A DNA stretch of 64,000 nt from Campylobacterales bacterium (GTDB lineage Bacteria > Campylobacterota > Campylobacteria > Campylobacterales > Sulfurimonadaceae). Made by a program: the position numbers and the translations under genes. The notes below the pieces were generated by a model. It was not told where the DNA came from and did no database searches. It saw only the letters and a program-made list of their open reading frames with translations. Positions 38,442 through 48,086 of this stretch are shown piece after piece. How positions within the stretch are numbered: position 1 is the stretch's first letter; each line of letters starts with the position of its first letter. The stretch spans positions 62,001-126,000 of the forward strand of contig JAFGUB010000052.1 of the NCBI GenBank assembly GCA_016938735.1, in the 5' to 3' direction.

Positions 38442-39930
38442 AGCGCTCACCACTCTACACCACTGGCTTTTTCAGCACAACGCGATTGATGCGCACACAA
38501 CCCCCCAATCGCTGCTTGACCTCACCAGACTCGATCTCTCCTCGCGCAACCTGCTCAGCCTACCTGATTCCATTGCCTTATTGCCTAAACTCAGCGCCCT
38601 CAACCTTGCCAACAACCGCCTAGAGAGCCTGCCCGATCTAAGCACGCTAAACGCGCTCGTGCATCTCGATCTACGCCGTAACCAGCTCAAAAGCCTGTGT
38701 GAATCCTTCGGCAATCTAAGCGTACGCTCGCTCAACCTCAGCGCCAACCGCCTCAAATCGATTGACACGCTGCGTTCATGTAATTTCTTGCGCGTGCTTG
38801 ATCTAAGCGCCAACACCATTGATGAGACGACGGGGATTTTTGACGCCATGCCCGATCTGCGCAGCCTAAACCTCGCACACAACGCCCTTGGCCGCTTTAG
38901 CATCGCGCCGCATCAAAGCTTGGAGCATCTCAACCTCTCGAACAACTTTTTAACCGCCGTCGATCCCGCGCTTGGACGACTTGAAGAGCTCAAAACCCTG
39001 GATTGCTCCAACAACCAACTCACCGACGTGACCTTACTTGAGGGCTTTGCCTCGCTTGAGCGGCTCGATCTAAGCTCCAACCGCATCGTCACCGCGCGCT
39101 TGGGTGCGTGCGAGATGCTAGAAGAGCTGAGCCTCGATGACAATCCCTTAAACGTGCTACGCTTCGAACCCGATTTCGCCCCCGATCTGCGTCTCTTTTC
39201 GGCACAAGGCTGCGGCTTGAGCAGACTCGATCTGCCCCCTTCACGCACGCTTGAGTCGCTTTTGCTCGCCGACAATCAGCTAAGCGCCTTGCCTTCGACG
39301 CTCTCAAGCTACACCGCCTTGAAAGAGCTTGACCTCAGCGCCAACGCCCTCACCGATCTCTCTGAAGCGCTCAAACCCTTACATGGTCTACACACCCTCA
39401 TGATCGATCGCAATCCGCTCCCGCAGGAGCAGATCGATCAACTGCTCTTGCGGGGCATCGACAACTGCGATCTGTCCGTCAAACACGCCATTCGCATCGA
39501 CGCTGCAAAGCCTGAGGATTGCCCTGTGATGGCGCGTCTACTGGGGCAACTCTTTAGCATCGAGCGCGACTTCGTCATCGACTATGAGCGGCAGCTTGCC
39601 GGGCTGGAGCTTTTACTGCAAGATCCCCGCTGCCGCGTCTTCGTCGCAAAGCACCAAGAGCGCGTTGTGGGCATGATCACGATGCAGCCGCTGATCTCCA
39701 CCGCATCGGGCGGCGCGGTGGGACAGGTAGAAGACCTAATTGTCGATGCCACCTACCGCAACATCGGCATCGGCTCGAAACTGCTTGCGCGCGTGGTTGA
39801 GGAGGCCAAAACGCTGGCCTACCGACGCATCGCATTAGGGGCCGACATGAGCAACCGCAAGGCGCTGGAGTTCTACCGCAGCCATGGGTTTGTCAAAACC
39901 AACCTCAATAGTTATCATTTATCACTCTAA
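38431..39930 (+). CDS. Leucine-rich-repeat protein fused to GNAT acetyltransferase
   Basis: A 499-residue fusion. Residues about 25-345 are a run of roughly 14 leucine-rich repeats of 21-23 residues (LxxLxLxxNxL; for example LNLANNRLESLPDL and LDLSSNRIV). Residues about 350-499 are a GNAT N-acetyltransferase domain, with the acetyl-CoA loop RNIGIGSKLL near 443 and the closing NRKALEFYRSHGF. The LRR would choose a partner and the GNAT part would acetylate it; this is inference. GTG 38431 has AAGGA upstream and fits the domain start. No signal peptide, so cytoplasmic. Confidence 0.85.
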   Translation: MTTEALTTLHHWLFQHNAIDAHTTPQSLLDLTRLDLSSRNLLSLPDSIALLPKLSALNLANNRLESLPDLSTLNALVHLDLRRNQLKSLCESFGNLSVRSLNLSANRLKSIDTLRSCNFLRVLDLSANTIDETTGIFDAMPDLRSLNLAHNALGRFSIAPHQSLEHLNLSNNFLTAVDPALGRLEELKTLDCSNNQLTDVTLLEGFASLERLDLSSNRIVTARLGACEMLEELSLDDNPLNVLRFEPDFAPDLRLFSAQGCGLSRLDLPPSRTLESLLLADNQLSALPSTLSSYTALKELDLSANALTDLSEALKPLHGLHTLMIDRNPLPQEQIDQLLLRGIDNCDLSVKHAIRIDAAKPEDCPVMARLLGQLFSIERDFVIDYERQLAGLELLLQDPRCRVFVAKHQERVVGMITMQPLISTASGGAVGQVEDLIVDATYRNIGIGSKLLARVVEEAKTLAYRRIALGADMSNRKALEFYRSHGFVKTNLNSYHLSL

Positions 39931-40007
39931 AATAATCAATTATCAACAGAAAAAAGATCGCTCTACGGTACAATAAGCATTGATTATCATATAAGGAAAC
40001 ATGATAG

Positions 40008-40523
40008 ATGCAAAAACCTCCTACCGTGAACGCCCGCGAGTATCAGCTACGTGACAACGACTTTATCATCTCCAAAACCGATCCGCACGGCGTCATTACT
40101 TACTGCAACCGCATCTTCGTTGAGATGTCGGGCTATAGCATAGAGGAGCTCATCGGTGCGCCGCACAACATCGTCCGCCACCCCGACATGCCCGCACTGG
40201 CCTTTAAGATGGCGTGGGAGCTGATCCGCTCAGGCAGAGAATTTTTCGGTTTTGTCAAAAACCTGCGCAAAGACGGCGCTTTTTACTGGGTCTTTGCCTA
40301 CATTACCCCTGATCGCAACACTCAAGGTGAGATCATTGGTTTTACCTCTGTGCGGCGCAAACCCTCGCCGCGCGCACTAGAGCAGATTATTCCACTCTAT
40401 GAACGGCTTTGCGCCCTTGAGCGCACAAGCGGTATCGAAGCGGCGAATGCGGAGTTAGGGCGTCTGCTTGAGGCGCACCACACCCACTACGACGCCTTTA
40501 TCACCCGTCTGCAAAACGCCTAA
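40008..40523 (+). CDS. PAS-domain energy-taxis sensor (CetB/Aer-like)
   Basis: A 171-residue soluble protein with an Aer-type PAS domain (about residues 10-125), including GVITYCNRIFVEMSGYS, PHNIVRHPDMP and DGAFYWVFAYITP, which in Aer and CetB hold FAD. It has no signalling domain of its own; the next gene, a chemoreceptor, provides it. This is the split aerotaxis arrangement known as CetB/CetA in Campylobacter. AAGGAAAC precedes the start. Confidence 0.82.
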   Translation: MQKPPTVNAREYQLRDNDFIISKTDPHGVITYCNRIFVEMSGYSIEELIGAPHNIVRHPDMPALAFKMAWELIRSGREFFGFVKNLRKDGAFYWVFAYITPDRNTQGEIIGFTSVRRKPSPRALEQIIPLYERLCALERTSGIEAANAELGRLLEAHHTHYDAFITRLQNA

Positions 40524-40535
40524 AGGAACCCATCG

Positions 40536-41966
40536 ATGCCTCTATCTTTGATTATATCTGCACTGTTTACGGTTATCGCGCTCTATCTTGCGCTCATGCA
40601 CCGCGACCCCGTCGCCGCCTTGGTCGTCTTCACCTCAGGCGCATTTTCCTTTTTGCTACTACGCCGTCCTCCTACTTCCAGCGATGCTGAAGATGACGCC
40701 ATCTTGGCGCTCGTGCGCGCTGCGGCGCAAGGCAAACTCAGTGAGCGCCTCTCCCTCACCAACCCCAAACACCCACGCTTCGAGCTCTCTTGGGCGCTCA
40801 ACGATATGCTCGATCAGATCGAAGTGATCCTGCGCGAAACGCGCTACAGCATCGAAGCGATCGGTGAACACAAGCTCTACCGCATGATGTACCCGCAAGG
40901 CTTGCACGGCGAATACCGGCTCACCTCAGAGGCGCTTCAAAGCGCCATCGACGCGCTCAAAGAGAGTGAAAAATATGAGATGATGGGCCATCTAGGCGAA
41001 GCGCTCGATCAAACTGACGGCGGGATCGAGGGAAATATGCAGATCATTCTTGAAAATATCACTAACGTCTCTGATGTGATCAAAAGCGTCACGGTAGGTA
41101 TCCACACCGCGGCCCGCACCGCCAATGAGACGCTAGGATCAGTTGAAAGTGCCAACCGCGACGTTGCCGATCTCACAACCTTGTTGCAAGAGACGCAAAG
41201 TGAGGTCGAAGCACTCAACCATAACGTATCCGATATTGCTAAAGTGGTCGATCTCATCAAAGAGATTGCCGATCAAACCAACCTGCTCGCCCTCAACGCC
41301 GCCATCGAAGCGGCCCGCGCCGGAGAGCACGGGCGCGGATTTGCCGTAGTGGCCGATGAGGTGCGCAAACTGGCCGAAAAGACCCAAAAAGCGACCGGAG
41401 AGATCTCCATTACCATCCAAACCCTCACGCAAGGCTCGTTGTAGATCGTCGACAACACCTCAAAAACCGCCTCCGTCATGGGCAACGTAAACGATGCCAT
41501 GTCAAGCTTTATCGAGACGCTCCAATCGCTCGACGGAGAGCTTGGCGGCTCCAGTGGCAACGCCAACCGCTCGACCCTGCATCTGCTGCTGACCATCTTC
41601 AAAATCCACCACATCATGTTCAAATCAGAAACCTATTCCATGGTGATCAAAGGCAAACTCAAAAGCGGCTATCAGATCAAAGACCACCGTCAGTGCCACT
41701 TCGGTCGCTGGTACGACACGATAGGTCAAAAGCTCTTCAGCAGCAATCCCCTCTATCATCAAATGGCCGCGCACCATCAAGAAATCCACCGACTGCTTAA
41801 TGCCAATCTAGAGTATCTCGAACAGTTCGGCAACGTTTCAAGAGAACATAAAGCGGAGGTCATCGCACGCTTTGCCAAGGCAGAAGGTCATACGCGCTCA
41901 CTCTTTGAGCTGATGGATCGGCTCAGCCACGAATACGGAGAGCGTGTCGATTTTAGCACTTTCTAA
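40536..41966 (+). pseudogene. CetA-like chemoreceptor with CZB domain, one in-frame TAG
   Basis: A 477-codon frame interrupted only by TAG at 41442-41444 (codon 303). Order: two N-terminal membrane spans (about 1-45), a HAMP-like linker, the receptor signalling core with the hairpin tip [39 protein letters not shown] written in two parts at about 245-285, then the stop, then a chemoreceptor zinc-binding (CZB) domain with IHHIMFK, CHFGRWY and HHQEIHRL. The stop removes the return helix of the core and the CZB domain. It would partner the PAS protein upstream. CAG to TAG is the simplest origin. AAAGGAAC precedes the start. Confidence 0.82.
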
Positions 41967-42349
41967 AAGAGGTGCGGCCACACCTCGATCGTCTCAATCA
42001 CCAAAACACATATCCATATGAAAATCGCCACTCCGGTTGCCGCCGCCGAAACGTCCTTGACAATACCTATCTTCTCATCGAAATCGGTCTTCATGTAGTC
42101 ACAAATCGCTTCGATGGCGGTGTTAAAGATTTCGGCACTGAGCATCACGCCCGTGGCCAAAAGGATAATAGAGGCGTCAAAAAGGCCGTTAAAAAGAAGC
42201 ACAGGTACAAACAAAACCGCCGAAACCACCACTTTATAGAGCACACTCACGTCGCTAAGCACCGCAAATCGTATCCCCTTAACAATGATCTTGAGTTTGC
42301 GCAAGGGGTGATAACCGTGCTGTCCGGTTTGTAGAAATTTGTTCTGCAT
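41963..42349 (-). CDS. dgkA: Diacylglycerol kinase
   Basis: A 128-residue membrane kinase that recycles diacylglycerol to phosphatidic acid. Three hydrophobic spans and the signature SAEIFNTAIEAICDYM are present. The longer frame upstream of ATG 42349 is not supported; AAGG precedes this start. It overlaps the end of the receptor gene by 4 bases. Confidence 0.92.
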   Translation of the reverse strand: MQNKFLQTGQHGYHPLRKLKIIVKGIRFAVLSDVSVLYKVVVSAVLFVPVLLFNGLFDASIILLATGVMLSAEIFNTAIEAICDYMKTDFDEKIGIVKDVSAAATGVAIFIWICVLVIETIEVWPHLF

Positions 42350-42411
42350 TACAAGCCTTTTTGGCTCGATTATAGCATGGCGAGAAGATGAATGGATGAG
42401 GGCTTCGCCCG

Positions 42412-42431
42412 AAGGCGAAGCTAAGAGGGTG
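42412..42431 (-). terminator. Hairpin after nifK
   Basis: GCTTCGCC-CGAA-GGCGAAGC is a perfect eight-pair stem with a four-base loop, three bases beyond the nifK stop. There is no T-run on the minus strand, so it may stabilise or end the nif mRNA. Confidence 0.6.
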
Positions 42432-42434
42432 TGC

Positions 42435-43979
42435 TTAGCGCACGAGGTCGAAGAAGTAGTCCGTAGAGGCGATGCCCTTGGTCTCTTCATCAAGCTGATC
42501 AAGCACCTTGTTGGTGATCCAAGTCAGCAAGTTGAGCGCTCCGTCGTAGCCGCTGATAGAGTAGCGGTGCAAGTGGTGGCGGTCAAAAATCGGGAAACCG
42601 ATGTAGATCAGCGGCGTGCCCGTGTCGCGCATCAGCTCTTTACCGTAGCTGTTGCCGATCATGAAATCAACCGGTTCAGTGAAGAGCAGGCTGCGCATGT
42701 GCCAGAGGTCTTTGCCGGCCCATACATGTAAGCTATCTTTAGCCGGTGAAGTATCAAGAAGCGCGCGCATCTCCTCTTCCCAGCCTGAAGGTGCGTTGTG
42801 GCACAGTACATGCGTAGGCTCAGCGCCCATCTCCAGCAAGAAACCGACCACACCGATCAGGAAGTCAGGATCTCCCCAGATGGCGAATTTTTTGCCATGC
42901 ATGTACGGATAGCTGTCTTGCATCGCATCGACGAGTCTGCCGCGCTCAGTTTTGAGTTTGGCAGGTACCTCTTTGCCGGTGAGTTCAGCAAGTTTCATCA
43001 CGAACTCATCAGTCCCTTTGAGACCTACAGGGTTAGAGAAACCACCTTTGTGCTTCCAGCGCTTTTGCACCATTTTCATGGTTTTCACGGTGGCATATTT
43101 CTGCAAAGAGATGGTCGCAGTTGAGTTCATACAATCTTTGGCATCTTCGATTTTGGTACCGCCGGCGAACATGTGGTACTCGCCTGCAGGCATATCCCAC
43201 TGATCAGAGTGGTCGCCCAGCATGATGTAATTCGCGCCGAAAGACTCAACAATGGCTTTGACCGAACGGATTGAGCCGATATAGGTCTCAAAGCCAGGGA
43301 TGATGTTGATGCGCTCTTTTTTCTCACCTTCGTTACCTTCGGTGAGCTGCTGCATGGTTGCTTGCATCATGTTGTCATAGCCGGTGATATGGCTGCCGAC
43401 AAATGAAGGCGTGTGCGCATAAGGAACCGGATACTCGCGTGGCAAGAACTCGCCGCCGTCTTCGTCTTTGGCACCTTCGATGAACGCATAGAGGTCATCA
43501 CCGATAACTTCCGCCATACATGTAGTCGATACCATGATCATTTTTGGTTTGTAGATCGCCGCACAGTTTTTGAGGCCGTCTTTCATGTTGGCAAGACCGC
43601 CGAATACCGCCGCGTCTTCGGTCATAGAGTCTGATACACAAGGTGTAGGCTCTTTGAAGTGGCGTGTAAAGTACGAGCGAAAGTACGCCACACAGCCGTG
43701 TGAACCGTGTACATAAGGCATGGTATCTTCAAAGCCCAGAGCGACCATAACGGCACCCAAAGGCTGACACGCTTTAACCGGATTGACGGTGATCGCTTCA
43801 CGCGCCAAGTTCTTTTCGCGGTAGTCCCATGATTTGGTCCACTCAGCGATTTCTTGAACTTTTGCAGGGTTGATCGCGCCCATACCGCCTTCAAATTGCT
43901 TTTTGTTGGCGAGTACTTCTTGATATTCCGGCTTTTGAAACAGTTTTTGTCCGTTGACTATTTGTTCTGCATTTTGCAT
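42435..43979 (-). CDS. nifK: Nitrogenase molybdenum-iron protein beta chain
   Basis: A 514-residue subunit of dinitrogenase that forms the NifD2NifK2 tetramer and shares the P-cluster. Signature stretches: VNPVKACQPLGAVMVALGFE and HGSHGCVAYFRSY, which hold P-cluster cysteines, and CVSDSMTEDAAVFGG. CCAGGAG lies before ATG 43979; the longer frame is not supported. It is the last gene of nifH-orphan-nifD-nifK, 29 bases after nifD, and is followed by a hairpin. It holds only imperfect palindrome copies (ATACATGTAA at 42723-42732). Confidence 0.96.
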   Translation of the reverse strand: MQNAEQIVNGQKLFQKPEYQEVLANKKQFEGGMGAINPAKVQEIAEWTKSWDYREKNLAREAITVNPVKACQPLGAVMVALGFEDTMPYVHGSHGCVAYFRSYFTRHFKEPTPCVSDSMTEDAAVFGGLANMKDGLKNCAAIYKPKMIMVSTTCMAEVIGDDLYAFIEGAKDEDGGEFLPREYPVPYAHTPSFVGSHITGYDNMMQATMQQLTEGNEGEKKERINIIPGFETYIGSIRSVKAIVESFGANYIMLGDHSDQWDMPAGEYHMFAGGTKIEDAKDCMNSTATISLQKYATVKTMKMVQKRWKHKGGFSNPVGLKGTDEFVMKLAELTGKEVPAKLKTERGRLVDAMQDSYPYMHGKKFAIWGDPDFLIGVVGFLLEMGAEPTHVLCHNAPSGWEEEMRALLDTSPAKDSLHVWAGKDLWHMRSLLFTEPVDFMIGNSYGKELMRDTGTPLIYIGFPIFDRHHLHRYSISGYDGALNLLTWITNKVLDQLDEETKGIASTDYFFDLVR

Positions 43980-44008
43980 GATGATTCTCCTGGTTGCGAA
44001 GAGGAGGC

Positions 44009-45475
44009 TTACGCCTCGCTCTCCCATGGTGCTTTGGTGTGTGCCCAAACGGGAGAGTTCATCGCCAAATCCATATCTTTGGCAAAGATGGCAAACCCGT
44101 CATACCCGTGGTATGGACCGCTGTAGTCCCAAGAGTGCATCTGACGATACGGCAGACCCATTTTTTGGAACACATACTTCTCTTTGATCCCTGAAGCAAC
44201 AAGGTCAGGTTGAAGTTTTTTAACAAACGCTTCGAGCTCATACTCATTGACGTCGTCATAGATTACGGTAGAGCGGAAGATCTCCTCTTTGGTACGTTTG
44301 TAGTCATCATCATGGGCAAATTCATAACCCGTTCCGATCACTTCCATACCGAGGTCTTCATACGCACCGATGACGTGACGCGGGCGCAGACCGCCGACGA
44401 ACAACATGACTGTTTTACCCTCAAGGCGTGGGCGGTATTTGTTGATGACCGCATCGACCATAGGTTGGTACTTCGCAATGACCTCTTCACATTTAGCCTG
44501 AACACCTTCGTCGAAAAACGCTGCGATTTTGCGCAGTGATTTGATCGTTTGGGTTGGGCCGAAGAAGTTGTACTCAATCCAGGGAATCCCGAACTCTTTC
44601 TCCATGTGACGGCTGATGTAGTTCATCGAGCGGTAGCAGTGCAGCAAGTTGAGCTTCACTTTAGGTGTCATCGCCATCTCTTTAAGCGTTGCATCCCCTG
44701 ACCACTGAGCCACAACACGCAGACCCATCTCTTCGAGCAAAATACGGCTTGACCATGCGTCACCGCCGATATTGTAGTCGCCGATGATCGCTACGTCGTA
44801 CTCAGTCGGTACAATCGCGTCGCCAAGGGTGTCTACTTTGCCATCAAAGATGTAGTCGCGAACGGTGTCATTGGCAATGTGGTGACCGAGTGATTGAGAT
44901 ACACCGCGAAATCCTTCGCAGTTAACCGGAACAATCACTTTGCCGGTCTGTTTGGCATACATTTTTGAGGTAGCGTTGATATCATCCCCGATCAGACCGA
45001 TCGGACACTCTGATTGCACGGTGATGCCGTTGTTGAGTGGGAAGAGTTCATCAATTTCACTAAAACATTTGGTCAATTTTTTGTCACCGCCGAATACGAT
45101 GTCTTTCTCTTGGAAATCTGAAGAGAAGTTCATCGTAACGAAGGTGTCCACACCTGTAGTACCGATGTAGTAGTTACGGCGACCTGCGCGTGAATACTGT
45201 CCACAACCGATTGGACCGTGGCTGATATGAACCATGTCTTTGACAGGACCCCATACAACACCTTTAGATCCGGCATACGCACAGCCGCGTTGGCTCATGA
45301 CGCCCGGAACGGTCTTTTTGTTGGAGCGGACATCACCGCAGGTTTTTTGACTCTCATCATCGGGTGTACCGACGCCAAGGTGCTTAGCGCGGTTTTTTGC
45401 TGCTTTTGAAGGATACGCTTTAAGTACCTCTTCGACGGCGGCTTTCTGTTTCGCTTCTAAGGATTCTGGTCCCAT
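44009..45475 (-). CDS. nifD: Nitrogenase molybdenum-iron protein alpha chain
   Basis: A 488-residue dinitrogenase subunit carrying the iron-molybdenum cofactor. P-cluster motifs [15 protein letters not shown] and [10 protein letters not shown], the FeMo-co Cys in [11 protein letters not shown], and the FeMo-co His in [11 protein letters not shown] are all present, so it should be catalytic. The residue set fits molybdenum nitrogenase rather than the vanadium or iron-only forms. It is 25 bases from the orphan upstream gene. Confidence 0.97.
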   Translation of the reverse strand: MGPESLEAKQKAAVEEVLKAYPSKAAKNRAKHLGVGTPDDESQKTCGDVRSNKKTVPGVMSQRGCAYAGSKGVVWGPVKDMVHISHGPIGCGQYSRAGRRNYYIGTTGVDTFVTMNFSSDFQEKDIVFGGDKKLTKCFSEIDELFPLNNGITVQSECPIGLIGDDINATSKMYAKQTGKVIVPVNCEGFRGVSQSLGHHIANDTVRDYIFDGKVDTLGDAIVPTEYDVAIIGDYNIGGDAWSSRILLEEMGLRVVAQWSGDATLKEMAMTPKVKLNLLHCYRSMNYISRHMEKEFGIPWIEYNFFGPTQTIKSLRKIAAFFDEGVQAKCEEVIAKYQPMVDAVINKYRPRLEGKTVMLFVGGLRPRHVIGAYEDLGMEVIGTGYEFAHDDDYKRTKEEIFRSTVIYDDVNEYELEAFVKKLQPDLVASGIKEKYVFQKMGLPYRQMHSWDYSGPYHGYDGFAIFAKDMDLAMNSPVWAHTKAPWESEA

Positions 45476-45500
45476 AATATGCTCCTTTACTGCTATAGAA

Positions 45501-45860
45501 CTACGCCGCTACGATGCGGAACATAGACATAGAGTCAAATTTTTTGCACATGTGCATGGATTCATCATCACCGTCAAGACGCTTGGAAAGTTCGGCAATT
45601 TGGTAGCGGTTGGTATAGATCATGTAATCAGTCTCAGCTGTTTTAGCGTAGTGAACCAGTGCTTTGAACATAAAAGTATCTTTCTTGGTATAAGAAAGCT
45701 CTTCTTTTTGGTTCTCACGGCTGGTCATGTACATTTTGATCTCATTGATACCATCAATACCGCCAACTTTTGCGAGCTCTTCGTCGAGTTTTTCAACAAC
45801 TACTTGATCAGGAATAGTATTTCCCATGGATGCAGGGAAGTGGAAACCTAAAATAAACAT
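45501..45860 (-). CDS. Unknown 119-residue protein between nifH and nifD
   Basis: A 119-residue soluble protein, co-directional with nif genes and with AAGGAG before ATG 45860. It does not show the PII/NifI pattern (no T-loop or trimer motifs), although NifI proteins take this position in some archaea and anaerobes. It is rich in Met, Lys, Glu and Tyr, and ends in a helical [18 protein letters not shown] stretch. The tight spacing suggests a nitrogenase-linked role, for instance regulation or protection. Confidence 0.75.
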   Translation of the reverse strand: MFILGFHFPASMGNTIPDQVVVEKLDEELAKVGGIDGINEIKMYMTSRENQKEELSYTKKDTFMFKALVHYAKTAETDYMIYTNRYQIAELSKRLDGDDESMHMCKKFDSMSMFRIVAA

Positions 45861-45911
45861 GTAATTCTCCTTCTTTTTCTGTTATTTTCTTTTCATTATG
45901 AGAATGTAAAC

Positions 45912-45936
45912 GTCACCCCGGCTTCACCGGAGTGAC
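45912..45936 (-). terminator. Stem-loop in nifH-orphan gap
   Basis: GTCAC-C-CCGG-CTTCA-CCGG-A-GTGAC: a five-pair outer stem, one mismatch, a four-pair inner stem and a five-base loop. It lies 27 bases beyond the nifH stop. Hairpins here are thought to raise nifH mRNA over nifDK by partial termination or 3'-end protection. Confidence 0.55.
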
Positions 45937-45948
45937 ACCGCGTTTGGC

Positions 45949-45958
45949 TTACATGTAA
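45949..45958. repeat. TTACATGTAA palindrome, intergenic
   Basis: Exact copy between the nifH stop and the nif hairpin; the only exact copy between 38.2 and 47.0 kb. Confidence 0.9.
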
Positions 45959-45962
45959 AGGC

Positions 45963-46904
<942 letters not shown>

Positions 46905-47020
46905 CTATTGCAGGATGCATTCTCGATTTTTTCGGGGTTTGAGCGCGACAAGAAGAGACAAAATGGTCATTTTTGTAGGAACGATTTATGTAAAGCGCCG
47001 CGATTTTGCGACGAAAAAGC

Positions 47021-47030
47021 TTACATGTAA
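47021..47030. repeat. TTACATGTAA palindrome, intergenic
   Basis: Exact copy three bases after the mnmH stop, upstream of nifH; preceded by HindIII-like AAGC. Confidence 0.9.
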
Positions 47031-47033
47031 GGC

Positions 47034-48086
47034 TTACGACAAAAAGTCGTAGACCGCCCGAGCGTCGCCGCGAAAGAGAATGGGAAGAGTTGTGCGCTCG
47101 ATCTGGTAGTCATACATCGGATCGTAGTATTCGCACAGCAGGGTTTCGATCCATATTTTGTGCTTATCTGCTTCGCCGTAGGCCTCTTGATGCTTCTGCG
47201 CCTCGTGCATCTGCGTGCGCACATGATCATAACGCTCGTGCCCCAGACGTTTCATGATGCGCTCAAGCGCCTCCAGCATCGCCTCAAACCAGCGTTCCCC
47301 CATGCGCCGCTGCAAGTCGGTCACATACGCCTCAAACACCACCTCGATGCGCTCCTCAAGCGGACACTCCAGCACAATCAGTACACCCTTTAAAAATGCG
47401 TCATAGATCGGTTTGGGAATAAAGAACCGCCCGATACGGTAGCTCTCATGCTCGATGATGAGCGACTCATGCCGCTGCGCCTCATGGCGAATCAGCGCGT
47501 AAGCCAGAGCGTTTTCAAAATCGATCTGCGCAGGTTGAGGCGTGCTCATCTTGCCAAAGGCCGATCCGCGATGATTGGCCAGCGCCTCCAGATCGATGCT
47601 GCCGCGCAAGCGATTGAGCAGCAGCGTCTTGCCCGATCCCGTGCGTCCGCCGATGATGCGCACGCTGCTTTGCGCCGCGATGCGCTCGGCTTCGGCGCTC
47701 AAAAAGGCGCGAAATGCCTTGTAACCCCCTTTGATGCGCGGTAGCTCTATTCCCGCCTCACCAAGCCACTGCTGCGCAATGCGCGAGCGCTGACCGCCGC
47801 GAAAACAGTAGATGTAGGCTTCGGGATGCGCCCTAGCAAACTCCGCCCACACCGCTACACGCGCCTCTTTGACCGCACCGCCGATCAGCTCATGCCCCAG
47901 CGCCACCGCCGCCGCGTTGCCCGCTTCTTTATAGCGTGTGCCCACCAAAGCGCGTTCATTGTCATCTAACAGCGGCAGATTGACCGCGCCTTCAAACGAA
48001 CCTTTGTCAAACTCAACGGGTGCGCGCACGTCGATAAGCGGCCGCGCCTCCAGTACAATGGAGCGGAAATCCTCCAACAGTGTCAT
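47034..48086 (-). CDS. mnmH: tRNA 2-selenouridine synthase
   Basis: A 350-residue SelU/MnmH enzyme that converts 2-thiouridine at tRNA wobble position 34 to 2-selenouridine. The rhodanese domain has the catalytic Cys94 in CFRGGQRS; the P-loop domain has GGRTGSGKT (146-154). ATG 48086 overlaps the selD stop (ATGA), so the donor and user of selenophosphate are co-translated. Confidence 0.93.
   Translation of the reverse strand: MTLLEDFRSIVLEARPLIDVRAPVEFDKGSFEGAVNLPLLDDNERALVGTRYKEAGNAAAVALGHELIGGAVKEARVAVWAEFARAHPEAYIYCFRGGQRSRIAQQWLGEAGIELPRIKGGYKAFRAFLSAEAERIAAQSSVRIIGGRTGSGKTLLLNRLRGSIDLEALANHRGSAFGKMSTPQPAQIDFENALAYALIRHEAQRHESLIIEHESYRIGRFFIPKPIYDAFLKGVLIVLECPLEERIEVVFEAYVTDLQRRMGERWFEAMLEALERIMKRLGHERYDHVRTQMHEAQKHQEAYGEADKHKIWIETLLCEYYDPMYDYQIERTTLPILFRGDARAVYDFLS

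Noticed and set aside
15440-41966. A changed genetic code explaining the in-frame stops
   Set aside because: TGA and TAG serve as normal stops elsewhere in the window (thrS, selD, the response regulator and others end in TGA), and conserved genes have no other internal stops.
45501-45860. NifI (PII-like) regulator between nifH and nifD
   Set aside because: Length and place fit, but the PII sequence pattern is not visible.
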